Source: Stentor coeruleus (taxonomy: Eukaryota; Ciliophora; Heterotrichea; Heterotrichida; Stentoridae). Taken from it: 45,279 nucleotides of DNA. Each line of letters opens with the position of its first letter. Within the stretch, counting starts at the first letter, position 1. Positions 19,400 to 28,527 of the stretch are shown here, one piece after another. The DNA lies in contig MPUH01000572.1 in the NCBI GenBank assembly GCA_001970955.1, positions 1 through 45,279 of the forward strand. Direction: 5' to 3'. The notes below the pieces were generated by a model. It was given only the letters and a program-made list of their open reading frames with translations. It did no database searches and was not told the DNA's origin. Both the position numbers and the translations under genes were made by a program.

Positions 19400-20871
19400 T
19401 TTTTTATTAGAGAAATTGCTAATTTGTCAAATTTACAGGCATTTTGGGCCAGCTAGCAAGAAGATTCAATTAGAGAATTAGCTAATTTATTAGATAATCT
19501 CTAGTAGAAATTTAATGCTTTAAAACTCAGTGTTTATCCATGTTTTTTTCATACATGGAAGGTTGGACCCCGGATACAAAGGCATTACTGCACATATTAA
19601 TAAGTTTTTATTATTACAAAATACAAAATTTTAGGTAAAGCAAATTGAAAAAACATAAAAAATACCATTTATATGATAATTCGAGACCAAATTCTAAATA
19701 AAACTAACATTTTTTAGATATTCTTGAGGAATTCAACTATAAAATAAAGAACAAAACCTAATATGTTATTATTACCAGAAATACTAACTCTCACATAAAG
19801 ATATAAATTCTATTATTTTAAATAGCATTGTTATTAATTTCCCCCAAATTTAAAAACTAAATTCATTTTTGGCATTTTAAATAATAATTTTATTTTAAGT
19901 CTTTAGTATTATCAAACTATTTGATTGATACTGAAAATTTCTTTGATAAGAAAAAGTGTAGAATATAACTTGAAGATCAAATTATTATGCGATAAAGCAT
20001 GAGAAACATTTCAACATATAAAAAGTAGTTCAAAAATTAATAATTTTATCGAAGATCAAACTTGAAAATAAAATAAAAATAACTGCACAAAACCAAAAGA
20101 AAATAGCTAATCAAATAAAAACTGACTTAAATAATCTTAAATAGTCAAGTGAATGATTTTAAAACAAACAATACTCAGACTTTATTAGATTTTGAATTCA
20201 AATTTTAAATTGTTAAAATTTGAATAGCTGGAATGATAACTGAATTTACAAAAGAAAATTTTTTATTTGAATTAAGATAACTTTGTATGAGAACTGAGAT
20301 GGGGTGGTATAAAAACTGAAATCTGAACAGATGCAATGCGATAAAAATTGAAATGAGAACTGAGATAAAATTTGAGATAGGTGTATAAAATCGAAATGAG
20401 AAATAAGATAGATGATATAAACTGAAATGATTGATTTGGTACTGAAATGAGAACTTTATTTATAAATTAATTTTAAGGTAGTTAGGAATTATCAGCTGCT
20501 GTTAATTTTTATCCTATAAAAAATATGCGTTGATGAAAAGGTTTGTTATTTTATTGGCATATTTTTTGAGTTATTTTTTATTTCGTTTTGTGTTTTTCGT
20601 TTTTTGTCCAATATTGACATAAGAACATTTTTTATTTGTGCTTTGATGGGTTAAGTATTTGCAGTATTTTATGAAGTTTAATCCTAATTTCATTTGGAAT
20701 TTTAATATTTTTGCATTTATATTTAGAATCACTATAAACAAAATATTCATATACGATTATATCTATATATACATAAATCTTATATTTTATGATCATAAGA
20801 TTATAATTATTATATACAAAGCATTTACTATCTATACACTTTCTTATTCATATCACTAAATCTTATATATA
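19400..20871. other. Long spacer with minor repeats
   Basis: No gene is recognised over 1.47 kb. Two imperfect 20-nt copies of a TTAGAGAA-TTNGCTAATTT motif lie near 19407 and 19470. A short inverted repeat (CCATGT / ACATGG) is at 19538-19558. A degenerate repeat tract is described separately at 20286-20455. The last 200 bp before the next ATG are very A/T-rich. Confidence 0.5.
20286..20455. repeat. Degenerate tandem-like tract built on ACTGAAATGAGAACTGAGAT
   Basis: Variants of ACTGAAAT, GAGAACTGAGAT and GATAAAAACTGAAAT recur about six to eight times with irregular spacing. It looks like a decayed minisatellite and has no open frame. Confidence 0.5.
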
Positions 20872-23139
20872 ATGCTAGTGTATCTTTTATATATTCCTGT
20901 ATCTTTATCTCTCTACACAGGGCCTGATTTTTCTCAAGAATTTAGCGCAGATCCTCATAATATAATATCAATACAATCCTACTCAGATACTCTTGTTATG
21001 CTTTCTTCCATGAATTCTGCTAAAATCACAGTTTTAGACCTATTTTTAAATGTAATATATACTTACGATCTTCAAGGGAGGAATACTTATATTGGGAAAT
21101 CACTTGAATTAGGATCAAACATATATGTAGGTCTTGAAACTATATATCAAGGTGATGATATCCCTGGTCTCTTAACATCCACATCCTTAACTCAAGGTAT
21201 CACTTATGCTTTACTAATGATATTCAGTACAAAACTTGAACTTGTTAGAACCCTTATTATAGGAACTTGTCTATCTAAAAACACATCATTACTCGATCTT
21301 CATATTTCAACTGATCTTTTCATACTTTATAGTAACAATTGTGATAAAGAGGCAATTTTCATTGACAGTTTGAATAATTTCAGTAGCATGAGACTAGCTA
21401 AATCAACTTATACCACTTTTTCTATAGATGGTAATACAGATTTTACGTATCTTATTATATCAGATGGAAAAACAACCCAATTAAAAAAAAGTCCTGATTT
21501 TCAGACTATAAGCCAATACCAAGAAAATATCATAAAAATCAGTGTTGGGGAAAACATAATAGCAATAACTGATAAAAAAATACTTAAAATAACACTTAAT
21601 GGCAATATAGAACATGAAGAATATACTTCATTTGCCTTGAACTCTATAATAAAAACCGACGACTCTATTTTCTTCATGTCAAATATAAACACAAATGTTT
21701 TAGATTTCATAACTTTAGGAAACTCTATTTTCCTTATCGAATACTCATATGATTTTTCAATAACCAACTACCGAGGATTTCAATCTTTAAATACAATAAC
21801 AGGTTTCCTTCATAAAAATATCGATTATTATTTTTTTGATTCCAATAATATTTACCATACAATAAACCCTTTTTCATATAGTTCTATAGAAAACTGCGCT
21901 ACTGCAACTAAAAACATTTTAGGAGAAGCATTTTGTTCATCATGTCAATCTAATTATTATCTTTTAGCTAATCATTGTTTACCTATATTAAATTGCCCAT
22001 TAGGCCTTCAAGATCCTTACACCTTAGCTTGTGCTAAATGTTTTACAGGTTGTTCAACATGTAATTCAACATTATCAACATCTTGTTTATCATGTTTAGA
22101 AAACTATAATTTTTATAACAACACTTGTGTTATTAATTGTCCACAAGGGTTTTATTCATCATTAGGTTTTTGTGTGAAATGTTCTGATAATTGTAATTCT
22201 TGTAACAATTCTCAATGTTTTTCTTGCAATTATGGGGTATTGTATAATGGGTTATGTCAAAATGACTGTCCTGAAAAATATTTTGTTTATGATGGGAAAT
22301 GTCAGGAATGTTGGGAAAACTGTGAAGTTTGTAATGAAGGAGGGTGTCAAAAATGTGCTGATGGGTATTATAACAATCAAGGATATTGTGAAAAATGCTT
22401 AGAAGGATGTGTTGCTTGTGATAATACTAAATGTTTTATATGTGAAAATGGGTATATATTACAAAATAGTCAATGTGCAAATACAACTAATTGTGAGATT
22501 TGGGTTAATGGTACATGTGAGGTTTGTAATAAAGGATTTTATTATGATTTTAATATAAAACAATGCATGAAATGTATTGAAAACTGTGGGAAATGTATAA
22601 ATTTTCATGAATGTTTAGAATGCTATGAAAGTTTTATTATTGTTAATAATACTTGCAATGAATGTTTAGGGATTTTATATAATGGGACTTGTGTTGAATG
22701 TCCTGATAATTGTATTGTTTGTGATAAAGGATATTGTAATCAATGTATTGATGGATATTATTATGATTATGATTTTAGTATATGTAAAAAATGTCAGGAT
22801 GGGTGTAAAATTTGTGATAATAATAAATGTTTAAAATGCGATATTAAAGTTGAATTTAATGGCTTATGTGTTGATAAATGTGGAGAAGGGTATGAAAATG
22901 TTAATGGAACTTGTGTCAAATGCTCAGAAAATTGTGCTAGTTGCTTTGGATCACAGTGCTTGGATTGCTTAGAAAATTTTGAAGAAAGGTCGACTTTTGT
23001 GATGATTGATGGGGTTTGTCAATATGAAACTTGTCTTTTTGGATATCGTAATGTTAGTGGAGTATGTGAAGAGATTGAGAAAGAATATATTCCTTATTTG
23101 TCTACTTTTCTTTCACTTTATATAAATTATTTTGATTGA
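20872..23139 (+). CDS. Secreted or surface cysteine-rich protein (furin-like/GF-receptor Cys-rich repeats)
   Basis: This is a 755-residue protein. The N-terminus (MLVYLLYIPVSLSLYTG) is a probable signal peptide. Residues about 20-340 have few Cys and many hydrophobic strands, perhaps a propeller. From about 341 to 740 the protein is a chain of CxxC and CxxxC modules with conserved Gly/Tyr (for example CSDNCNSCNNSQC, CWENCEVCNEGGC), the pattern of furin-like or growth-factor-receptor Cys-rich domains that are abundant in ciliate surface proteins. Unlike many relatives it lacks a clear C-terminal membrane helix; it ends in a short hydrophobic stretch, YLSTFLSLYINYFD. It is therefore secreted, lipid-anchored, or missing a last exon. 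The stop is TGA. Role unknown. Confidence 0.85.
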   Translation: MLVYLLYIPVSLSLYTGPDFSQEFSADPHNIISIQSYSDTLVMLSSMNSAKITVLDLFLNVIYTYDLQGRNTYIGKSLELGSNIYVGLETIYQGDDIPGLLTSTSLTQGITYALLMIFSTKLELVRTLIIGTCLSKNTSLLDLHISTDLFILYSNNCDKEAIFIDSLNNFSSMRLAKSTYTTFSIDGNTDFTYLIISDGKTTQLKKSPDFQTISQYQENIIKISVGENIIAITDKKILKITLNGNIEHEEYTSFALNSIIKTDDSIFFMSNINTNVLDFITLGNSIFLIEYSYDFSITNYRGFQSLNTITGFLHKNIDYYFFDSNNIYHTINPFSYSSIENCATATKNILGEAFCSSCQSNYYLLANHCLPILNCPLGLQDPYTLACAKCFTGCSTCNSTLSTSCLSCLENYNFYNNTCVINCPQGFYSSLGFCVKCSDNCNSCNNSQCFSCNYGVLYNGLCQNDCPEKYFVYDGKCQECWENCEVCNEGGCQKCADGYYNNQGYCEKCLEGCVACDNTKCFICENGYILQNSQCANTTNCEIWVNGTCEVCNKGFYYDFNIKQCMKCIENCGKCINFHECLECYESFIIVNNTCNECLGILYNGTCVECPDNCIVCDKGYCNQCIDGYYYDYDFSICKKCQDGCKICDNNKCLKCDIKVEFNGLCVDKCGEGYENVNGTCVKCSENCASCFGSQCLDCLENFEERSTFVMIDGVCQYETCLFGYRNVSGVCEEIEKEYIPYLSTFLSLYINYFD

Positions 23140-23985
23140 TTTAGTTTTAAAAAATAGGTTTTTTTTAGGTTTGTGTTGATTGTTTATTGTTGGCTTTTGG
23201 TTTTTGTAATAAATAAAATTGTATAAGTTTATGATAGGATTTTTTATCATGCTATTTATAATTTAATAATTTAAGGACAAATGGTTAATATTGTATTTTG
23301 TGATGAAATCAGTAAGATCTAGAGTAATAAATTAAGAGAAATAATTTTTAAGATATTAAACTGTTGAAGCTTATAGTTTGCAAAATATATGATGTAGTAT
23401 ATCGCTAGAAAAATATTAGGTTTGATATTAAAAAACACTCAAAAGCACTGATATTGAAGAAATCAGTCTATGGCTGCAAAATTTAAGTTTTTAAATAAAT
23501 CTCTTGGACAGAAATTCAAAGATTTCAAGTTAGAATTTATAACATAGAAAAAGTTGAGATGAAAGAATTTAAAGTGTTTTAACTAAAATATATGAAATTG
23601 AGAGATAAAAAATATCTTAAAGACAATTCTCAAGAAATTAAAAACCAAATGGGGCATTGAAAAAAAGACTGAAAATTTGGAGATTATAAAGAAAAAAAGT
23701 TCTCGGACAGATTTAAGCCAAAGAAAGATCTAAAGTTTAACCAAGCTTTAGAGGAATATCAAAAGAATAGTTCATTATCTTCAGCTTTGAAAAAAATTAT
23801 ATTGAATAATAAAACTTTAATTAAAAAATTTACTTCATAAATAATTCACAAAAGTACCCTAAAAACTCCAATTTCACCCTTAATTCCTTAAACCAGTTTA
23901 AAATTTCTAAAAAGGACTCCTAAAATAATAACAAAAATATAAACCTTCTATTACTTTATAAAGAGACATTATTTTTTTAAGCCAC
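23140..23985. other. Spacer with a possible decayed coding stretch
   Basis: The first 100 bp are G/T-rich, as in other 3' flanks. At 23470-23850 the plus strand is purine-rich and reads as short coding-like runs in more than one frame (one begins ATG GCT GCA at 23470 and runs 25 codons). They are broken by many stops. It may be a relic or simply A-rich DNA; I cannot name a parent gene. Confidence 0.3.
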
Positions 23986-24492
23986 TCAAGCAATTTCCAA
24001 ATGATTTCCTGTTTTTTGATTTACGAAAACTCCCGATGCTATCTGATAAAGTGAATTTATAATTACATTTCTGCATGTACTAAGTGCTATAACTGGTAAA
24101 TTCACATCATCAGTCTCAACAAACTCTCTTTTTTCTTGAGAATTCCCTTCCTGCAGCTTATATTCAGATTCTGTTGATGATCTTTTTCGTGATTTTTTCC
24201 GATTTTTGCAAACCATAAGGTATGCAAGAGCTGAAATAGCTTCATTTTCAGCAGACTCTGTCCCGGTTTCTTCTTTTTTAATGAATCTCTTACGTTTATA
24301 AGGTATTTTCCCAAGTGAATCATCAATATTTTCTTTTGCCATGTCAATTTTTGAAGGAAAATATTTAAGTTTTTCAAGATCCGACATTATTTCACAATCC
24401 GAAGCTGTGAAACGGGATTTTTTAAAGCTCAACCGATTGCTAAGACGAGTTTTTAAACAAGGATTAGCTAATACCCCAAAGTTTTTATTCAT
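23986..24492 (-). CDS. Hypothetical basic protein
   Basis: From the ATG at 24490-24492 (MNKNFGVL) this encodes 168 residues; an in-frame ATG four codons upstream is an alternative. The middle is basic and Ser/Lys-rich (KRKRFIKKEE, CKNRKKSRKRSS), which could be a nuclear localisation signal. The C-terminal 45 residues are more hydrophobic and may fold (VNLPVIALSTCRNVIINSLYQ). There is no known domain. The stop is TGA. It lies head to tail with the coiled-coil gene upstream, 72 bp away. I am fairly confident that it is a gene and have no view on function. Confidence 0.6.
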   Translation of the reverse strand: MNKNFGVLANPCLKTRLSNRLSFKKSRFTASDCEIMSDLEKLKYFPSKIDMAKENIDDSLGKIPYKRKRFIKKEETGTESAENEAISALAYLMVCKNRKKSRKRSSTESEYKLQEGNSQEKREFVETDDVNLPVIALSTCRNVIINSLYQIASGVFVNQKTGNHLEIA

Positions 24493-24564
24493 TTTTATAT
24501 ACATAAAAGATACTCTACAAAAGATACATAAAGAAAAATTATATATTTGTATATGAAATACTAT

Positions 24565-26031
24565 CTAATCCATAGCCAATTGGTTCAAATAAGCAATTTT
24601 AGCTTTGATCGAATTCAAATATGACATATTCAAATTGCTGATATTAGTAATACTATCATTGACCCCAGCAAAAACTTCATAACTCCTTGCCTGGTTATCA
24701 AGTTTTTTCATTTGTGACTCCATAAGTTTTAATTTATCCTTTGGACTAATACTAGCATCTTCAACAATAACCTTCCATTCATCTTCTTTAATAGATTTTC
24801 TAATAGGATTATCAGCTTTTATCTTCCTTTTATAAGCCAAATAATCAAAACTATTATCTTTTATCGGCATATCTGCACTAAGTTTCCTAGGGACTCTAAT
24901 ATTAGTTGACCCTGTTCTTACACTAACACCGTTTTTTTCATCATCTTTATGTACTTTTTTTTTAAAATATCTTTTTTGCATACCCTCCTCTTCCTCTTGT
25001 TGCAATTCTGGTTGTGAAAAACTCTTTCCAACACTTTTACTTTCTTTCTCTTCTACCCTTTTCTTGTATTTCTCTATTTTCTTATCACTTTTTTCTATCC
25101 CTTTCTCGTTTTTCTCTATACTTTTCTCTACTTTTACTACAGGCCGATAAATTTCATATACAATTTCCCCATACTGCCTGGATTTCTCCACAAGTTTTTT
25201 TCTAGTTTTTTCCCTATTTTCCAAAATTTCTGCTTGTTCCTTATCCGCTTGTTTAGCTACATCATATATTTTCGCTTTATAAAAATTCATATTCCCCGCA
25301 TAAATTTGATCATCTTTCTTCATCCCAGCCAGTTTTTCTTTCCTTTTCGCTTCTTTTTCTTCTAAAGTTTTCTCATAATTTTTTTTATGCATAGAAATAT
25401 CTTTTGTCGATATCGGGACAAAAAGTTGTCGTCGTTTAGCAAGTTCTTTTTTTCTATTTTCTAGCTCAGGAAGCTCAATACATAATGAATATCTTTCTTC
25501 AAATTCTCTATAAAGTGGTTTTACTGATGATATTTTTCGTAAGTCTTGATTAGATTTTTCAAACACTTCTTGCCGTTCACGTTTTTGTTGTATAAATTTC
25601 TCATGCTGTTCGAAAATTTGTTTAAGTTTTGCTTGTTTTTGTTGTTCTTTTAATTGTAAATTAGCTTTTTGTTCAAGTTCATAAGCTTCAAGAAGTTTTT
25701 TCGATTTAACTTCGAGGTCTTGTTGCATTTTATGTTGGAGTTCTTGTTTTTCTTTTTGAAGCTTTTTTAGGAGTTTTAGTTTATCTTTTTCGTCTATGTA
25801 ACGAGAGCTTTTGGATTGGTCTAAGATATTTTCTTGAGGGTATTGATCAAGAAGTTCTGTTTTTTTTATGTTGATACTTAGTTTTCTTCGGATTTTTAGT
25901 TTTCGTTGGCGTTTGAGTTTTTGTTCAAGGTATGCATGTAGGATTTTGTTTTTAGATGTGGTTAAGATATGATTGATAATTGGAGATAATGATGAATATG
26001 GTTTTGTGTTGGATTTGAAGTAGTCTTCCAT
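24565..26031 (-). CDS. Coiled-coil protein, possibly cytoskeletal
   Basis: This is a 488-residue protein dominated by Lys/Glu/Gln-rich helix. A short N-terminal part (MEDYFKSNTKPYSS) is followed by a basic helix, a long coiled coil at about 75-190, further charged helices, and a Lys/Glu repeat-like segment at about 315-345. A short motif, YGEIVYEIYRP near 300, recurs in related form (YAGLVREIFAP) in the separate coiled-coil gene at 42197-42847. It has no catalytic domain, signal peptide or membrane helix. Such proteins in ciliates are often axonemal, basal-body or cortical, but that is inference. The stop is TAG. Confidence 0.75.
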   Translation of the reverse strand: MEDYFKSNTKPYSSLSPIINHILTTSKNKILHAYLEQKLKRQRKLKIRRKLSINIKKTELLDQYPQENILDQSKSSRYIDEKDKLKLLKKLQKEKQELQHKMQQDLEVKSKKLLEAYELEQKANLQLKEQQKQAKLKQIFEQHEKFIQQKRERQEVFEKSNQDLRKISSVKPLYREFEERYSLCIELPELENRKKELAKRRQLFVPISTKDISMHKKNYEKTLEEKEAKRKEKLAGMKKDDQIYAGNMNFYKAKIYDVAKQADKEQAEILENREKTRKKLVEKSRQYGEIVYEIYRPVVKVEKSIEKNEKGIEKSDKKIEKYKKRVEEKESKSVGKSFSQPELQQEEEEGMQKRYFKKKVHKDDEKNGVSVRTGSTNIRVPRKLSADMPIKDNSFDYLAYKRKIKADNPIRKSIKEDEWKVIVEDASISPKDKLKLMESQMKKLDNQARSYEVFAGVNDSITNISNLNMSYLNSIKAKIAYLNQLAMD

Positions 26032-26233
26032 TGTCAGGATTTTATATTGTGAGTTTTTTCATAGTGGTTTGGTATTTGGAATTTAAAATATAGGTTAAAA
26101 GTATTTAGGGAGAAATTAGGCTTTTGGTAAGTTTTTTAGGTTTAATTTTAGAAATTATTTTTATTATTGGATTGTCGTTGGTTTTTTTATGAAATTTCAG
26201 ACTTGGCGACTTTTTTTTTAGTATGTTTGAGGG

Positions 26234-26344
26234 TATTTGAAAAGTTTGTGGGAAATTTTAAGTTGAAATTTGTATTTGATGATTTTTTNTATTTGGAAAG
26301 TTTGTGGGAAATTTTAAGTTGAAATTTGTATTTGATGATTTTTT
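26234..26344. other. Single-N assembly join flanked by a 55-nt repeat
   Basis: 26234-26288 and 26290-26344 are the same 55 nt with one mismatch, separated by N at 26289. This is most simply two contig ends with an unmerged overlap. Confidence 0.8.
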
Positions 26345-26498
26345 AGATTTTTTGGAATTACCTTTGGAGTAACAACTGGTAATAGCAAACTAATATTTTA
26401 TAAACTTCCTAAGTACTCATTATGAATTTTTAGTTTCAGGTTTTAAAGAGCTGGAATAAACAGAGATAAGCCAACAAATTCTTAATTAGCTTCATCTA

Positions 26499-26780
26499 TT
26501 AATTTTCCAATAGCTGTTGATATAGTATTAATTGTTTCATTTTTAGAAATTTTTTTAGTTCTTTTTCTATTCTTATAATAGGTGCTTTGTCAAAAGGTAT
26601 AATTAAATCTTTAAAAGTGAGGGATGCAAAAATTTCAGGAATATGTATTAAACATTAAAATATTATTCAAGTTGTTTTCAAGTAATCTGAATTTAAATTC
26701 TTAAAAAAAATTTTTGGGGAATTAAAAACATGCTTTTTTGACTTTTTGATCAGTTTATGAATGAAACGAAAAGTGAGTAT
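26499..26780 (-). pseudogene. Possible decayed gene fragment
   Basis: On the minus strand 94 consecutive codons in one frame read as plausible protein, with two internal stops (TGA, then TAA four codons later). The residues look coding, for example IHIPEIFASLTFKDLIIPF and HKLIKKSKKHVFNSPK. A second frame continues sensibly near the 3' end, suggesting a frameshift as well. There is no start codon in context and no family is recognised. It may instead be chance in AT-rich DNA. Confidence 0.3.
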
Positions 26781-27349
26781 CTACGTTTGAAGCACTAACT
26801 TTCTCCTGTTAGGTCACAAACTTAAGTATACCGTTGAAATTTGTAGTTGTATTACGATTATGGCTTTGGAGGTTTTATGTATTTTTGATTCTTAATTTTA
26901 AGATAAGATTAGTTTTATTATTTCCTATGCATACCATAAATATAAAATTTGAATTATATATTCTCAAAATCGACCTATCAAATCTTACCTACTAAAACTT
27001 AACCCTCAGCTAAAAATACATAATTTTAATTTCCTTTTAAAAATAATTTACAAATCTTCATCTTAATCCACAATATTCTCATTCTCCTATAATTAAAATC
27101 ATCCATATCAAAAAAGCACCAACTAACAAAACTAATCTAAAAACCCAAAATTTTAAATACTTCTCAATCTAAATCAGCCACTAATTTTTTCATTTTAATC
27201 TTTATCAATTTCCACAACTTCCGAATATTTTTTCTCTGTCCACAACAATTTCCCCAAGATTCCTCTACCCCATAACAATCTTCTTCCAATCTAATCCTAC
27301 AATAAAATTTATTCTTTTTACCAAAATTTCCATTATAATATCAACTACC

Positions 27350-28507
27350 ATGCATAGTAAAATCTAACTAGAATACCGTCTGATTTCAAAAAAAGGCGAA
27401 GGGACATTCAGTGAAGTTCTAAAAGCCCAAAGCATCAAAACCGGTAAATTCGTGGCAATCAAATGCATGAAAAACCACTTCAACAGTATCGACCAAGTCA
27501 ACAATCTCCGTGAAATCCAAGCTTTACGTCGTTTATCCCCACATCCTCATATAGTAAAACTTCTTGAAGTCCTTTAGTAAATTTTATATAGCGATGAACC
27601 TACAGGAAGATTAGCTTTGGTTTTTGAACTAATGGAATTAAACATGTATGAATGGATTCGAGGCCGAAGAGCTTATCTCCCCGAATCTAAAATAAAAAAC
27701 TATATATTCCAATTACTAAAATCAATAGACCATATGCATACAAATGGGATTTTTCATAGAGATATCAAACCAGAAAACGTACTTTTAGTTGAAGATAATC
27801 TTAAACTTGCTGATTTCGGATCGTGTAGAGGGATATATTCAAAACAACCATATACTGAATATATATCAACAAGATGGTATCGTCCTCCAGAATGTTTACT
27901 AACAGATGGGTTTTATAATTACAAAATGGATATCTGGGGTGTAGGGTGTGTATTTTTTGAAGTTTCAGAACTTTTCCCATTGTTTCCAGGTAAAAATGAA
28001 CTTGATCAGATTAATAAAATACATAATATCCTTGGGACCCCACCACAGAAAATATTAGAAGAGTTTAAAAGCCATGCTTCACATATGGAAATTAATTTTC
28101 AACATAAAGAAGGAACTGGATTAGAGAAACTTATTATGCATGTGACACCTGAAGCTAGAGATTTGATATGTAAGATGTTAGTTTATAGTCATGAAGATAG
28201 AATTACGGCTAAAGATGCTTTGAATCATCCATATTTTAGAGACTTTCATGAAGAATATAATAGAAGAGTACCTAGTCCTGTTAGTAGATTACCTGCGGAT
28301 AGTGCTGGTGGGGAAAAGGATAAAGGGGAAAAAGGCTCGAATAAAAGGTTTTTGCCGCTTATTGGCAAAGGTCCTGGCTCGAAAAACCCGAGTTATACGA
28401 AAATATCGATGAGCTTAGAGAATAAATCCCCTGTACCAAAAAACTATGCTACTACGATCAAACATGTGTCCCCTTATGGACAGAAGAACTTAAAGTCTTA
28501 TTATTAA
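27350..28507 (+). CDS. MOK: MOK-type (RCK/MAK family) protein kinase, two 15-nt introns
   Basis: Joining 27350-27356, 27372-27576 and 27592-28507 gives 375 residues. Exon 1 is only 7 nt (Met-His plus one base). Kinase motifs are a GEGTFSEV P-loop at 11-18, VAIK Lys at 33, HRDIKPEN from 126, DFG at 145-147, a TEY activation motif at 159-161 and WYRPPE. Several segments (ELMELNMYEWIRGRR, GSCRGIYSKQPYTEY, LFPGKNELDQI) are typical of MOK, one of the RCK kinases linked to cilium length control. The C-terminal 80 residues are basic, Ser/Pro-rich and probably disordered. Without splicing, both introns bring stops in frame. It converges with the EF-hand gene with 20 bp between stop codons. The family call is firm; a ciliary role is by analogy. 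Confidence 0.93.
27357..27371 (+). other. 15-nt intron (MOK intron 1)
   Basis: The sequence gtaaaatctaactag lies after 7 nt of coding sequence. It has GTAA, A at position 10 and a terminal AG. If retained it introduces an in-frame TAA. Confidence 0.88.
27577..27591 (+). other. 15-nt intron (MOK intron 2)
   Basis: The sequence gtaaattttatatag restores the frame between kinase subdomains (EVLY / DEPTG). Retention would give TAG then TAA. Confidence 0.92.
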
Positions 28508-28527
28508 TAATTGCGAGCGATTATTCA

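Larger units (their letters stand above)
26032..27349. other. Divergent spacer with assembly gap and a gene relic
   Basis: The left 250 bp are G/T-rich and the right 400 bp A/C-rich on the plus strand, matching two opposed 5' flanks. The middle holds a single N flanked by a repeat (26234-26344) and a stop-broken coding-like stretch on the minus strand (26499-26780). Confidence 0.55.

Noticed and set aside
20659..20859. 66-codon plus-strand frame before the Cys-rich gene
   Set aside because: Almost only Ile/Tyr/Phe/Asn/Lys, as expected from AT-rich spacer; it lies where the promoter of the next gene should be.
23470..23850. Coding-like runs in the spacer after the Cys-rich gene
   Set aside because: Too many stops and frame changes to claim a pseudogene. 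The A/G-rich composition alone can produce such Lys/Glu-rich runs.
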